Shown: piece by piece, positions 29,708-37,492 of the stretch | How positions within the stretch are numbered: position 1 is the stretch's first letter | How the letters are laid out: each line of letters opens with the position of its first letter | Assembly: GCA_038230695.1 (NCBI GenBank) | Contig: JBBRMT010000005.1 | Coordinates: forward strand, 1 to 46,376 | Source of the DNA: QHBQ01 sp038230695 | Lineage (GTDB): Bacteria > Chloroflexota > Chloroflexia > QHBQ01 | Direction: 5' to 3' | DNA length: 46,376 nt | Position numbers and translations under genes: made by a program | The notes under the pieces: model-generated | What the model saw: the letters and a program-made list of their open reading frames with translations, nothing else | Told to the model about the DNA's origin: nothing | Database searches by the model: none

Positions 29708-31462
29708 CTGCGATACCCCAACTCAAAACTCAAAACTCAAAACTCAAAACTATTCCTCCTTCTCCTCCTCCTGCTAACTGCCTGCGATAGCCAGTCGCCT
29801 GCCACGCCATCCGCGTTCGTCCCTGGGCCGGTGGCGACGCTACCGCAGGTAAAGGTCAAGCTCTCGCCCACCGTGCCACCCCCACCCACGCCGGTGAGCG
29901 TTCCGCATGGCGGCCTGTTGACCTTGCGCCTGGGCAATGACCTAGCCAACTTCAACCCGCTGGTAAACTTCAGCAGCGCGGGTGCAGCCTGGGTCAATCA
30001 GCTTATCTTCAGTGGGCTAACCCGCCTCGATGCTTCCGGCATGGCCCAGCCCGACCTGGCCCAAAGCTGGCAGGTATCGCCCGATGGTCTGCAACTGACC
30101 TTCAAGCTACGCTCCGGCGTAACCTGGCACGATGGGCAGGTGTTTAGCAGCGACGATGTTACCTTCACCTACAACGCCTGGAGCAAGCTGCCCGCCGCTA
30201 CCCGCCTGCAAGCCGACCTGGCCGAATCGGGCGCAACCTTCAGCGCCCCCGACCCGCTCACCATCATCGTCAAATTGCAGAAGCCATTTGCCGCGCTACT
30301 TGCCGACTTTAGCGCCCCGATCGTCCCCGCCCATCTGCTCAAGGATGTTAGCCTCGATCAACTGGCCGCTGCGCCGTTTAGCTTCGCGCCCGTCGGCACC
30401 GGCCCTTTCAAGTGGGGGCAACACGACCCCGGCAAGAACATCGTGCTGGATGCCAATCCCAAATATTATGGCGGTCAGCCATACCTCGACCGGGTTGCTT
30501 TCTTGATCACCGCCAGCGACCAGGTGGCCGCCGCCGCGCTGCTCAATGGCACGCTGCTGGCGGGTCAGGTAGGCTACCCGCAGTATACCGACCTGCAAGC
30601 GGGCCGCGCCGTCTCCAACACGCTTGGTTTTGGCGACTATCCCACCGACTCCTACTACTTCCTCGCCTTCAACCTGCGCTCTGGCACGCTTTTCAATGAT
30701 TATCGCCTGCGCCGCGCCTTCGCCTTCGCCCTCGACCGCAACAAGATTGTCGGCCAGGCGACGGGAGGCGCGGGATTGCCGGTGTGGAGTACCGCGCTGC
30801 CCACCACCTGGGCATACGAGCCGAACACGCCGCGCTACACCCAGGATCAGCCGCAGGTGCGTCAGTTGCTGGCCGATGCGGGCTGGAAGGATACCGCCCC
30901 CGACGGCACGGTGGAGCGCGACGGCCACCCCTTCAGTGTCAACCTCTACGTCCGCGCCGACGACCCTGAGCGCATCGCCGCCGCCCAGATAATCGCCACT
31001 CAGGAGGCGGCAGTGGGCATCAGTGTCACGGTCGTGCCTGCCGATTATCAATCCGCGCTGCTGGCCCACATTGACCCGCGCCGCAACCCGCCCTTCGACT
31101 TCGACGTGATGCTGATGGGCTGGAGTGACCTCAGCTACGATTATGACCCCTACCGCCTACTTGCCTCCACCCTGCAACCGACTACCAACGCGCCCAGCCT
31201 GCCCAACTATGTTGGCTACAACAACCCCAACTTCGATAGCCAGGCGCTGGCAGCGCGGGCGATGTACGATTACCCCACCCGCAAGCAGCAGGATGCCGGG
31301 CTGCAACTGACGCTAGCCGAGGAGTTGCCTTACTATCCGCTCTGGTCGCCACGCTACTTTGTGGTCGGCAGCAGCCGCATCGCCGTATCCGACGGCACCA
31401 GGCCAACATGGGCCTCAGCTAACTGGTTGTGGAACGTGGCGCAGTGGTATCTCAGCAAGTAA
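29708..31462 (+). CDS. Family 5 extracellular solute-binding lipoprotein (peptide/nickel type)
   Basis: The start is placed at a CTG (29708) because AAGGAG lies 8 nt upstream and no ATG, GTG or TTG is available before the signal peptide; a later GTG at 29831 would delete it. From CTG the 584-residue protein has a basic region (RYPNSKLKTQNSKL), a leucine core and a lipobox LTAC with Cys26, so it is a lipoprotein. A Pro/Thr linker follows. The SBP_bac_5 core shows LAQSWQVSPDGLQLTFKLRS, VTWHDGQVFSSDDVTFTY, GTGPFKW and later RLRRAFAFALDRNKI. The charged part of the signal peptide is encoded by heptameric CAAAACT repeats. No permease genes are adjacent, so it likely serves a transporter encoded elsewhere. 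Ligand unknown. Confidence 0.85.
   Translation: MRYPNSKLKTQNSKLFLLLLLLLTACDSQSPATPSAFVPGPVATLPQVKVKLSPTVPPPPTPVSVPHGGLLTLRLGNDLANFNPLVNFSSAGAAWVNQLIFSGLTRLDASGMAQPDLAQSWQVSPDGLQLTFKLRSGVTWHDGQVFSSDDVTFTYNAWSKLPAATRLQADLAESGATFSAPDPLTIIVKLQKPFAALLADFSAPIVPAHLLKDVSLDQLAAAPFSFAPVGTGPFKWGQHDPGKNIVLDANPKYYGGQPYLDRVAFLITASDQVAAAALLNGTLLAGQVGYPQYTDLQAGRAVSNTLGFGDYPTDSYYFLAFNLRSGTLFNDYRLRRAFAFALDRNKIVGQATGGAGLPVWSTALPTTWAYEPNTPRYTQDQPQVRQLLADAGWKDTAPDGTVERDGHPFSVNLYVRADDPERIAAAQIIATQEAAVGISVTVVPADYQSALLAHIDPRRNPPFDFDVMLMGWSDLSYDYDPYRLLASTLQPTTNAPSLPNYVGYNNPNFDSQALAARAMYDYPTRKQQDAGLQLTLAEELPYYPLWSPRYFVVGSSRIAVSDGTRPTWASANWLWNVAQWYLSK
29720..29750 (+). repeat. Heptameric tandem repeat ACTCAAA encoding the signal-peptide n-region
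   Basis: Four units of ACTCAAA in a row, translated in the lipoprotein frame as NSKLKTQNSK. Confidence 0.8.
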
Positions 31463-31512
31463 GTGATAAGTGATTATTGATTAGAAATTATCTGAAAGCA
31501 GTTCTTTTGTGC

Positions 31513-31537
31513 GTAGAGGCGAACCGTTGTTCGCCCT
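31513..31537 (+). repeat. Hairpin repeat, GAACCGTTGTTC type
   Basis: GGCGAAC-CGTT-GTTCGCC is a perfect stem with a 4-nt loop; the outer GTAGA and CCT are partly decayed. It lies between convergent genes. Confidence 0.65.
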
Positions 31538-31566
31538 TCTCGCTGTCCAAACAAAGTTCGATTCGG

Positions 31567-32403
31567 CTATTTCGCATAGCGACTGGGTGGCAGGCTGATC
31601 TGGAACTCCACTTCGGGGGTGAGCAATACAGAGTGAGGATGTTGCGCCTCGGCAGGGCTGAGGATGCCCAGTCGCTCCAGCAGGGCGAAGCGGGCGTGCT
31701 TTAGCTGGCCGATGCTGAGTTGTATTGGCGGATGCCAGATGGTGTAGCTGCCCAGCCGTCCGTCGCGGCGGTAGAACACACCGCGCACGGGGTTGGTAAG
31801 CACTAGCTGCTGCTCCTCGATTGAATTGAAGCCAGGCAGCAACGGCATCGGCTGGGCAGTCCCTACCAGGGACAGGGTTGCACCGGCCCATTTGCTGCGG
31901 GTGCTTACATGGTAGCGCAGATAGCGTTGCTCCGCCGCCGAGTAAAGCACATCGAAGCGTATCCGCGCCCGGAACCAGGGCAGGCTCCAGGCATAGTGCG
32001 GCACGGCTACGGAGAAGGAGTCGAGCGCGGTGCCGAGGAACCAGGCCAGCGGTTCACCCTGATGGTCGTTGACATAGAGCCGATAGTTGGTCTGACCCAT
32101 GCTGAAACGCAGAAATGGCAGGCTGCTGAAGCGAAAATCAACATCGAGGAATGGCACGACCGAGAGTAGCCCACCAGTTACCCCACCCACCGTGATTGTC
32201 GCAATATCGAAGGCAGGATGAACATAAGGGCGTAGCCGCTCAAATGGAACCAGATAAGATACGAGCGCGAAATGGCGCAGGCTGGTAATTACATCAATGC
32301 CGCGTGCCAACGGACGGGTCATGCGGGCGGCTAGCAGGGTGGGATAGTCGAGCGGCGGGGATGAGTTCGCCAGTTCCGCCCCGGTTTGCCGTTCTTCTTG
32401 CAT
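31567..32403 (-). CDS. DUF2071-family protein
   Basis: The start at 32403 (MQEERQTGAEL) is chosen from the leaderless-type promoter; longer in-frame starts would extend over that promoter. The 278-residue protein shows SLRHFALVSYLVPFERLRPYV, then an all-beta core with FRFSSLPFLRFSMGQTNYRL, FLGTALDS and PLLPGFNS, which fits the acetoacetate-decarboxylase-like DUF2071 group. The usual sequence of such proteins opens with W-x-x-x-x-F-x-x-x-Y-x-V-P-x-x-x-L-x-x-x-L-P; here F-A-L-V-S-Y-L-V-P matches. No catalytic lysine can be assigned. It is monocistronic and convergent to the solute-binding-protein gene. Confidence 0.65.
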   Translation of the reverse strand: MQEERQTGAELANSSPPLDYPTLLAARMTRPLARGIDVITSLRHFALVSYLVPFERLRPYVHPAFDIATITVGGVTGGLLSVVPFLDVDFRFSSLPFLRFSMGQTNYRLYVNDHQGEPLAWFLGTALDSFSVAVPHYAWSLPWFRARIRFDVLYSAAEQRYLRYHVSTRSKWAGATLSLVGTAQPMPLLPGFNSIEEQQLVLTNPVRGVFYRRDGRLGSYTIWHPPIQLSIGQLKHARFALLERLGILSPAEAQHPHSVLLTPEVEFQISLPPSRYAK

Positions 32404-32406
32404 AGG

Positions 32407-32418
32407 CTGATTATAGCA
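32407..32418 (-). promoter_or_regulatory. Leaderless-type extended -10 promoter of the DUF2071 gene
   Basis: Minus strand: TGCTATAAT, then CAGCCT and ATG. The -10 is extended (TGn) and no -35 is visible at 17 nt. Confidence 0.55.
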
Positions 32419-32461
32419 CAGAGTCGCCTTTCTCATACCTCGCGCCTCATGCCTCGACCGT

Positions 32462-32491
32462 TTGACCCTGCCGCCCAGCATATGGTATACT
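32462..32491 (+). promoter_or_regulatory. Promoter of the aldolase gene
   Basis: TTGACC, 18 nt, TATACT. The leader to the ATG at 32572 is about 75 nt. Confidence 0.65.
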
Positions 32492-32571
32492 GAATGTGTC
32501 TGGATACGTATACACTTGCCAGCGGCGTGTTTGTCTCTGGCGTGCAAATCTGCTCAAGGAGGAGAAGAAAC

Positions 32572-33573
32572 ATGGATACCATGACTGCGCCAATGGCGAC
32601 GCAACCCTCCACCAATGGCACGGGCAACGCCGCTGCCGCGAAGGTGCGCCGCTATACCCTCGATGAAATGGGCCTTAGTACCGGCAAGAAGACCCGCTTG
32701 CATCGCCTGATGTACGAATTTGGCCCCGGCAACGGCACGATGATGTTTCTGCCGATCGATCAGGGTTTGGAGCATGGCCCGATTGATTTCCTGGTCAACC
32801 CCGATGCGCTCGACCCCGACTTCCAGTTGCGGCTTGCCCTCGAAGGCGGCTTCAGCGGCATTGTCTACCAGATCGGCCTGGCCGAAAAGTATATGCGCCG
32901 CTACGCTGGCCGCGTGCCGCTGGTGCTGAAGCTGAACGGTAAGACCAACATCCCCGCCGATAACTCCCCGCTATCGCCGCAGCTTGCCAGCGTTGAAGAT
33001 GCCGTGCGGCTGGGTGCGGATGCGGTGGGCTACACCCTCTACGTTGGCTCGGCGCGTCAGGATGAGGACTTCCGCCAGTTCTGGAAGGTGCGCGAGGATG
33101 CTGAACGCTACGGGATGCCGATTATCGTGTGGAGCTACCCGCGTGGCGATGCAGTTAAGGCCAAGGGCGGGATTGACACCTCCTACGCAGTGGAGTACGC
33201 CGCCCGCGCCGCGCTGGAAGTGGGCGCAGATGTGGTCAAGGTCAATGTGCCAACCTTCGACTACAATATGAACGACCCCAAAGAAGCTGATGCCTTCAAC
33301 AAGATGCCCAAGGAGTATCAAGCGTTGAAGGAGGATTACGCCAGCGCGATTGCCCGCGTGGTACGCAGCGCCGGTCACGGCATGGTGCTGTTCAGCGGCG
33401 GCTCCAAGCTCGGCGACGAGGATCTGCTCAAGAAGGCGACCGAGGCGATGGCGAATGGCGCGACCGGTCTAATCTTTGGCCGCAACATCTGGCAACGCCC
33501 TTACGATGAGGCTATCTCGATCAGCCAGCGCATCAAGCAGATAATGCTGCAGCACAACTTCAGCCAGGAGTAG
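32572..33573 (+). CDS. Class I fructose-bisphosphate aldolase (DhnA/archaeal type)
   Basis: AAGGAGGAG precedes the ATG at 32572. The 333-residue protein has a TIM-barrel aldolase sequence: MFLPIDQGLEHGPIDFL, VLKLNGKTNIPADNSP, GADAVGYTLYVGS, IIVWSYPRGDAV, then VGADVVKVNVPTF with the Schiff-base lysine expected in VVKVN, and C-terminal VLFSGGSKLGDEDLL and GLIFGRNIWQRP. It belongs to the DhnA/FbaB group that interconverts fructose-1,6-bisphosphate with triose phosphates. The Ser/Gly-rich start (MDTMTAPMATQPSTNGTGN) is a dispensable tail. It has its own strong promoter and a terminator hairpin. It is a central-metabolism gene flanked by unrelated genes. Confidence 0.9.
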   Translation: MDTMTAPMATQPSTNGTGNAAAAKVRRYTLDEMGLSTGKKTRLHRLMYEFGPGNGTMMFLPIDQGLEHGPIDFLVNPDALDPDFQLRLALEGGFSGIVYQIGLAEKYMRRYAGRVPLVLKLNGKTNIPADNSPLSPQLASVEDAVRLGADAVGYTLYVGSARQDEDFRQFWKVREDAERYGMPIIVWSYPRGDAVKAKGGIDTSYAVEYAARAALEVGADVVKVNVPTFDYNMNDPKEADAFNKMPKEYQALKEDYASAIARVVRSAGHGMVLFSGGSKLGDEDLLKKATEAMANGATGLIFGRNIWQRPYDEAISISQRIKQIMLQHNFSQE

Positions 33574-33581
33574 GAGCGATA

Positions 33582-33616
33582 GTGCTGAGTGCTGAGTGCT
33601 GAGTGCTGAGTGCTGA
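33582..33616 (+). repeat. Heptameric tandem repeat GTGCTGA x5
   Basis: Five exact units starting 8 nt after the aldolase stop codon. Confidence 0.85.
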
Positions 33617-33665
33617 GTAGCCGCCACGCAAAAAGCCCCCGGTAGGGGTTTGGGTAGAAATCTCG

Positions 33666-33702
33666 AAGCGCACCGATGCTTATCTTTAGCGCTGGTGCGC
33701 TT
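33666..33702 (+). terminator. Long-stem terminator-like hairpin after the aldolase gene
   Basis: AAGCGCACC pairs perfectly with GGTGCGCTT over a 19-nt loop, followed by TGTTG. A weaker AGCCCCC...GGGG hairpin lies just upstream near 33635. Confidence 0.55.
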
Positions 33703-33799
33703 TGTTGATGATGTTAGTGAAGCGCGGTCAGGGATTCCGATGGGCGAACACTGCCTATATCTATGTCTATGTTGCTAGTTACTATAGGCATTGATATAC

Positions 33800-33926
33800 T
33801 TCAACAAGGGCTGCGCCCCAACTCCCAGTAACTCGGCGGCGTTCGCGCTGGCAATAAACATAGATGCGCTTCAGCAAGGGGTTTTGACCCCATCCTCCAG
33901 TAACTCGGCGGCGTTCGCGCTAGCGA
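33800..33926. repeat. Two tandem ~71-bp direct repeats
   Basis: Copies share TTCARCAAGGG at their starts (33800 and 33870) and a 25-bp identical core opening CCAGTAACTCGGCGG (33825-33849 and 33897-33921). Each also contains a short G3-4/C3-4 hairpin. They lie in the 455-nt gap between the aldolase and Rieske genes. An open frame crosses them, but it is only the repeat translated. Confidence 0.7.
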
Positions 33927-33959
33927 TGGGCATTGCAGAAGATAAGGCAAAATACGCAA

Positions 33960-33979
33960 AGGCGCACATTAGTGCGCCT
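33960..33979. terminator. Bidirectional hairpin between aldolase and Rieske genes
   Basis: AGGCGCAC-ATTA-GTGCGCCT is a perfect 8-bp stem. It lies 49 nt after the Rieske stop on the minus strand and has A-rich sequence beside it on that side. Confidence 0.6.
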
Positions 33980-34005
33980 CTGTAACATAATCTGCAAACC
34001 ACCAT

Positions 34006-34026
34006 CTACATTCTACATTCTACAAT
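34006..34026 (-). repeat. Heptameric tandem repeat CTACATT
   Basis: CTACATT, CTACATT, CTACAAT, ending 2 nt from the Rieske stop codon. Confidence 0.75.
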
Positions 34027-34028
34027 CA

Positions 34029-34490
34029 TCACACCAGCACCGACAACACACCGTTATCTAGCTTGGCGGTCAGGGTTTGCAGCGGCGCAGGCGGCGGGCC
34101 AGCCTTGACCGTGCCATCCTTGTTGTACTGCCCACCGTGGCAGGGGCAGCCGAACAGATTTTCGCTCTGCACCCATTGCACCGTGCAGCCCTGATGGGAG
34201 CAAATGGCGCTGAGGATGAGTGGGGCTTGCCCGGTGATGTTTTCGACGAAGATGGTGGCGTTGTTGCCGTTGGCATCGGTGACAGTCCTGGTTACGACCG
34301 CGCCCGCCGGGAACTCGGCCAGATTGCCAACCTGTACGTAGCGGGGAGGGTTGGAGCCTCCGCAAGCGGCCAGCACATTCGCGGCGATTACCAGTGTGCC
34401 AGCGGCCAACCCTACCCTGGCGCTGCGGGTGATAAACTCGCGCCGACTGAGATTGCTGCCTTCGGTTGTGATTACGTTAATCTTGCTCAT
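34029..34490 (-). CDS. Rieske [2Fe-2S] protein with Tat-type signal
   Basis: The 153-residue product starts MSKINVITTEGSNLSRREFI; the S-R-R-E-F-I motif followed by a hydrophobic segment is a Tat signal, as expected for a cofactor protein folded before export. The segment ends LAAC-GG, so it may also be lipid-anchored. Rieske ligands are C97-S-H99-Q-G-C102 and C115-P-C117-H118, with C102 and C117 forming the disulfide. It would carry electrons on the outer face of the membrane. No cytochrome b gene is adjacent, so it may not belong to a bc complex; arsenite-oxidase-like or peripheral roles are possible. It overlaps the DUF4230 gene by 4 nt. Confidence 0.88.
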   Translation of the reverse strand: MSKINVITTEGSNLSRREFITRSARVGLAAGTLVIAANVLAACGGSNPPRYVQVGNLAEFPAGAVVTRTVTDANGNNATIFVENITGQAPLILSAICSHQGCTVQWVQSENLFGCPCHGGQYNKDGTVKAGPPPAPLQTLTAKLDNGVLSVLV

Positions 34491-35572
34491 GAGGCAAGTA
34501 TAGCCAACTGCTGAGTTGGTTGCAAGGTAAATTGCATAAAAACTGCTAACTTGAAGGTTACGTTGGTGTAGCCCAGCCGCCTTAGCAGTAGTTCGATGTT
34601 GTCGCGGGCGTTTTTGTTGGCCTGGTCAAGGATGCCTTGCTCGGTTGCCGCTTTAGTGATCTCGTCCTGGGCGGCGGCCCTCACCTGGTCGAAGATACTG
34701 GGGTCGAGGCTGCCGAATATAGAATTGGTTGTCGCGCTATACACGTAGCTCTTCTTCTCATCCAGCGTGGTGTTGAAGATCTGCGCGGGTGGTAGATGCA
34801 CGGTTGCCTGCAAGGTGTTCGAGGTACTGAGCGTCACGGTGATGTCGCTTTCGCTCATATGGCTCATATCCACGCCCGCGACCACATCGGCGTGGGCCAC
34901 GAATAGCACCTGGCCGCCATATATGCCGTCAAGGAAGCTACTATGCTGATAGGCGGCAATAACTTTCTCGATGGTGAAGTCGGCGGTTTCAAGGCGGTTC
35001 AGCGCCTTCATCTGCTGCACCACCGCCGTGCTGCTAGTATCCACCGTAATCGTTTTGGTGCCGCCGCCGAAGAGGCCGCCAAAGAAGTTGCCCACCCCGC
35101 CCAACGCGCCGCCGAAGCTACCGACCACCACCAACAGAGCGATGGCGAGGGCAATCAGCACGCCGAAGCAGCCTATGCTCAACCACGGAACGCTGCGCGG
35201 CACCCTGACTAGCGGACGATTAGCTACGCCGAAGCCCCCCCGCGTGGGGCCGACCCCGTATGCGCCGTTGATGTCGTCGCCATCATCGTAATCGTCGGCA
35301 TAGGCAGGACGGTTGGCCGCTCGGCGAGGCGCAGGCGCTGGGCGTGGGGCGGCACTGCTGCGTGGTGTGTAGCCAGTATCCTCGCGCAGCACACGAAACT
35401 CGCCATCGCGCACATCATCGCCCGTCACAGTGGACATACCGCGCCCAGTGTTGCGGGCAGCAGGCTCTGCATCGCTAATATCGTCATTAGCGCCATCGTA
35501 ATTTTCATCAATATCATCGTCGCTGACGTTGCGCCAGTTGCGACTATCACTCCGGCCCTTCGAGTAAGCCAT
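34487..35572 (-). CDS. DUF4230 membrane-anchored protein
   Basis: AAGGAGG lies upstream of the ATG at 35572. The 361-residue protein has a ~125-residue acidic, disordered cytoplasmic region (DDDIDENYDGANDDISDAEP), a membrane segment near 130-155 (LSIGCFGVLIALAIALLVVV), then an exported DUF4230 domain: VVQQMKALNRLETADFTIEK, YGGQVLFVAHADVVAGVDMS, VTLSTSNTLQATVHLPPAQI and a C-terminal helix pair. DUF4230 proteins are single-pass membrane proteins of unknown function. The gene is translationally coupled to the Rieske gene by an ATGA overlap, which suggests the two act together at the membrane. Confidence 0.85.
   Translation of the reverse strand: MAYSKGRSDSRNWRNVSDDDIDENYDGANDDISDAEPAARNTGRGMSTVTGDDVRDGEFRVLREDTGYTPRSSAAPRPAPAPRRAANRPAYADDYDDGDDINGAYGVGPTRGGFGVANRPLVRVPRSVPWLSIGCFGVLIALAIALLVVVGSFGGALGGVGNFFGGLFGGGTKTITVDTSSTAVVQQMKALNRLETADFTIEKVIAAYQHSSFLDGIYGGQVLFVAHADVVAGVDMSHMSESDITVTLSTSNTLQATVHLPPAQIFNTTLDEKKSYVYSATTNSIFGSLDPSIFDQVRAAAQDEITKAATEQGILDQANKNARDNIELLLRRLGYTNVTFKLAVFMQFTLQPTQQLAILAS
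34497..34525 (-). promoter_or_regulatory. Possible internal leaderless promoter of the Rieske gene
   Basis: Minus strand: TTGCAA, 17 nt, TATACT, then TGCCTC and ATG. It lies inside the end of the DUF4230 coding sequence, so the match could be coding coincidence. Confidence 0.4.
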
Positions 35573-35683
35573 CTACATCCTCCTTACCAACCTGAACATC
35601 GGGTGCGCCTCATATCAAATCCGCATTGTTATCAGCAATAAGCAAGCCTCGGTCAAAGCATCAAGATAGCTTTATAGAACTGA

Positions 35684-35712
35684 ATTATACTACCTGCTGC
35701 GAAAAAGGGCAA
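35684..35712 (-). promoter_or_regulatory. Promoter of the DUF4230-Rieske operon
   Basis: Minus strand: TTGCCC, 17 nt, TATAAT, about 110 nt before the start codon. Confidence 0.6.
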
Positions 35713-35771
35713 GTTTTGACCCTTTGCATATAGGACGACGAAAGCAGACAAAAGGTTCGCAAGGGATAAGA

Positions 35772-36803
35772 TCATATGTGCTGATACGTGTTGCGCTCAC
35801 CATGGGTCAGCCGCCGCGTCGCCTCTACCAGCCGCGATCGCGCCTGCGCCACTTGCTGCTGCGCCTGTACTAGCGTGGTTAGGCAGAAGCGCAGCGCATC
35901 GCCGGGCAATAGCTGGCCGAGCGCGGCCCAACTCGCCTGCGTCACCACCGCGACGATCGGGTAGCCGCCGGTAGTCTGGTGATCTGGCCCCAGGATGATG
36001 GGCAGGCCGCTGGGTGGCAACTGCACCACGCCACGCACCACGCCGGCAGACAGCAATTCGCTGCCGCTCACTGGCAATGGCGCACTATCCAGCCGCATCC
36101 CCATGCGGTTGCTCTCTGCTACCGGCCATCGCTGGGCCAGCAATGCGGCCATGCCGCGACTGCCCAGCCGAGCAGCCTGCGGCCCCCACACGATTTGCAG
36201 CGCCGCTGTGCCGGGGTAGGGGTTGGTCTCATCCAGCGGCCAGGCGCGACCTGCCTGCTCGGCCTGCCCACGACCGAAGGCAGCCAGGGTATCGCCCGCT
36301 TGCAGATAGCGGCCTGCCAGCCCCGGCAACGCGCCCGCTGCGCCTAGATACGCGCTGCTTGAGCCTAGATAGCGTGGCAGATCAAGCCCGCCCGCCACCG
36401 CAATGTAAGCGACCCCACCGTTGCCTGCTATATTAGTACGTCCACCAAAGCGCAATGTTTCGCCATCGCGCAGCCAGAGGGTGTGCCAGAGTGGGGCGCG
36501 GCTGCCACCCACAGATGCGCCGAGATCCGCGCCTACAATCGCCATTAGGCAACCACCCACGCATTGTAGCTCCGGTCCTTCGCCTATCCCCACCACCTCC
36601 AACGCCGCTGCGCCCGGCCCGTTGCCCAGTAGCAGGTTGGCAGCAGCGTGCGCGTAGGGATCGAGCGGCCCGCTCTCTGGCAAACCCAGCGCGGCATAAC
36701 CACGCCTCCCGCCGTCCTGCACACTCACTCCCCATGGGGAGTTTTGAATTATGAGTTTTGAGTTTTGAGTTGTAGGAGGGTTCATTGGCTTCACATATTT
36801 CAC
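35772..36803 (-). CDS. pxpC: 5-Oxoprolinase subunit C (KipA/PxpC type)
   Basis: The 343-residue protein has the carboxyltransferase-like PxpC pattern: VSVQDGGRRGYAALGLPESG, LDPYAHAAANLLLGN, ALEVVGIG, LRFGGRTNIAGNGGVAYIAVAGG (split), NRMGMRLDS, GVVQLPPSGLPIILGPDHQTTGGYP (split) and a final AQQQVAQARSRL helix. With PxpA and PxpB it forms the ATP-dependent 5-oxoprolinase that recycles pyroglutamate to glutamate. Residues ~8-22 (PTTQNSKLIIQNS) are encoded by a heptameric repeat immediately before the conserved PWGVSVQDGGR, so the original start was likely lost or moved. Last gene of the minus-strand pxp operon. Confidence 0.9.
   Translation of the reverse strand: MKYVKPMNPPTTQNSKLIIQNSPWGVSVQDGGRRGYAALGLPESGPLDPYAHAAANLLLGNGPGAAALEVVGIGEGPELQCVGGCLMAIVGADLGASVGGSRAPLWHTLWLRDGETLRFGGRTNIAGNGGVAYIAVAGGLDLPRYLGSSSAYLGAAGALPGLAGRYLQAGDTLAAFGRGQAEQAGRAWPLDETNPYPGTAALQIVWGPQAARLGSRGMAALLAQRWPVAESNRMGMRLDSAPLPVSGSELLSAGVVRGVVQLPPSGLPIILGPDHQTTGGYPIVAVVTQASWAALGQLLPGDALRFCLTTLVQAQQQVAQARSRLVEATRRLTHGERNTYQHI
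36740..36772 (-). repeat. Heptameric repeat in the pxpC N-terminus
   Basis: Units of TTTTGAG/ATTATGAG; translated in pxpC as TQNSKLIIQNS. Confidence 0.7.
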
Positions 36804-36818
36804 TTGGACAATGCCTTT

Positions 36819-36850
36819 AACTCAAAACTCAAAACTCAAAACTCATAACT
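36819..36850 (-). repeat. Heptameric repeat at the pxpB stop codon
   Basis: ACTCAAA units followed by ACTCATA. The last three pxpB residues and its TGA (YEF-stop) lie inside the array. Confidence 0.75.
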
Positions 36851-37492
36851 AGCGAAGCGGACGCGGTCGCCAGGGCGGAGCAGGGTGGGGGGTTCGCGGG
36901 TAGCATCCCAGAGTGGCAGGGTGGTGCGGCCAATTATCTGCCAACCGCCGGGGGTGCTGAGGGCGTAGATACCTGTTTGCCGCCCGGCAAGGCCGACGCT
37001 GCCTGCTGGCACGCGCAGCCGCGGGGTGGATAGGCGGGGCGTATCGAGTTTCGGCGGTAGGCTGCCGAGATAGGCGAAGCCGGGGGCGAAGCCGAGCATA
37101 TATACGCTATAGACGCTGGCGGTGTGTCGCCTGATTATCTCGACCTCACTGCAATTGTGCAGCGCAGCGACGGCAGCCAAGTCGGGGCCGTACTCGCCAC
37201 CGTAGCGGGTTGGTATGGTGATGATGGGGCGATCTGGCATGGTGAAGGTGGCAGTATCGCGCAGGGCGACGGCCACGCGGCGGCGGATGGTGCGGTAGGA
37301 TACTTCAGCAGGGTAGCAGACCAGCAATGAGGCGTAAGCGGGGACTAGCTCGACATCAGTGTTAAGGGAGAGTGCAGCAAGGGCGGCCTGCACCTTAGCG
37401 TAGGCTTCGTCGCTGATACGGTCGGCAAACTCAATCAGCAGCGCGGTGTCGCCCAGTGGCATGAGGCGTGGCGCAGGATACAGCATGGTCAA
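36836..37492 (-). CDS. pxpB: 5-Oxoprolinase subunit B (KipI/PxpB type)
   Basis: The 218-residue product has the PxpB signature: LMPLGDTALLIEFADRIS, a central YASLLVCYPAEV, ITIPTRYGGEYGPDLAAVA, HTASVYSVYMLGFAPGFAYL, LRVPAGSVGLAGRQTGIYAL and STPGGWQIIGRTTLPLWD. It overlaps the upstream unknown gene by 4 nt (ATGA). PxpB and PxpC form the part of oxoprolinase that phosphorylates and transfers the substrate in the PxpABC complex. In Bacillus the homologue KipI also inhibits a sporulation kinase, but no such context exists here. Its stop codon is supplied by a heptameric repeat, and pxpC starts 32 nt after it. Confidence 0.92.
   Translation of the reverse strand: MTMLYPAPRLMPLGDTALLIEFADRISDEAYAKVQAALAALSLNTDVELVPAYASLLVCYPAEVSYRTIRRRVAVALRDTATFTMPDRPIITIPTRYGGEYGPDLAAVAALHNCSEVEIIRRHTASVYSVYMLGFAPGFAYLGSLPPKLDTPRLSTPRLRVPAGSVGLAGRQTGIYALSTPGGWQIIGRTTLPLWDATREPPTLLRPGDRVRFASYEF

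Noticed and set aside
33791..33985. Open frame of 64 codons between the aldolase and Rieske genes
   Set aside because: It is only the tandem 71-bp repeat translated (NSAAFALAI appears twice); no ribosome site and no family.
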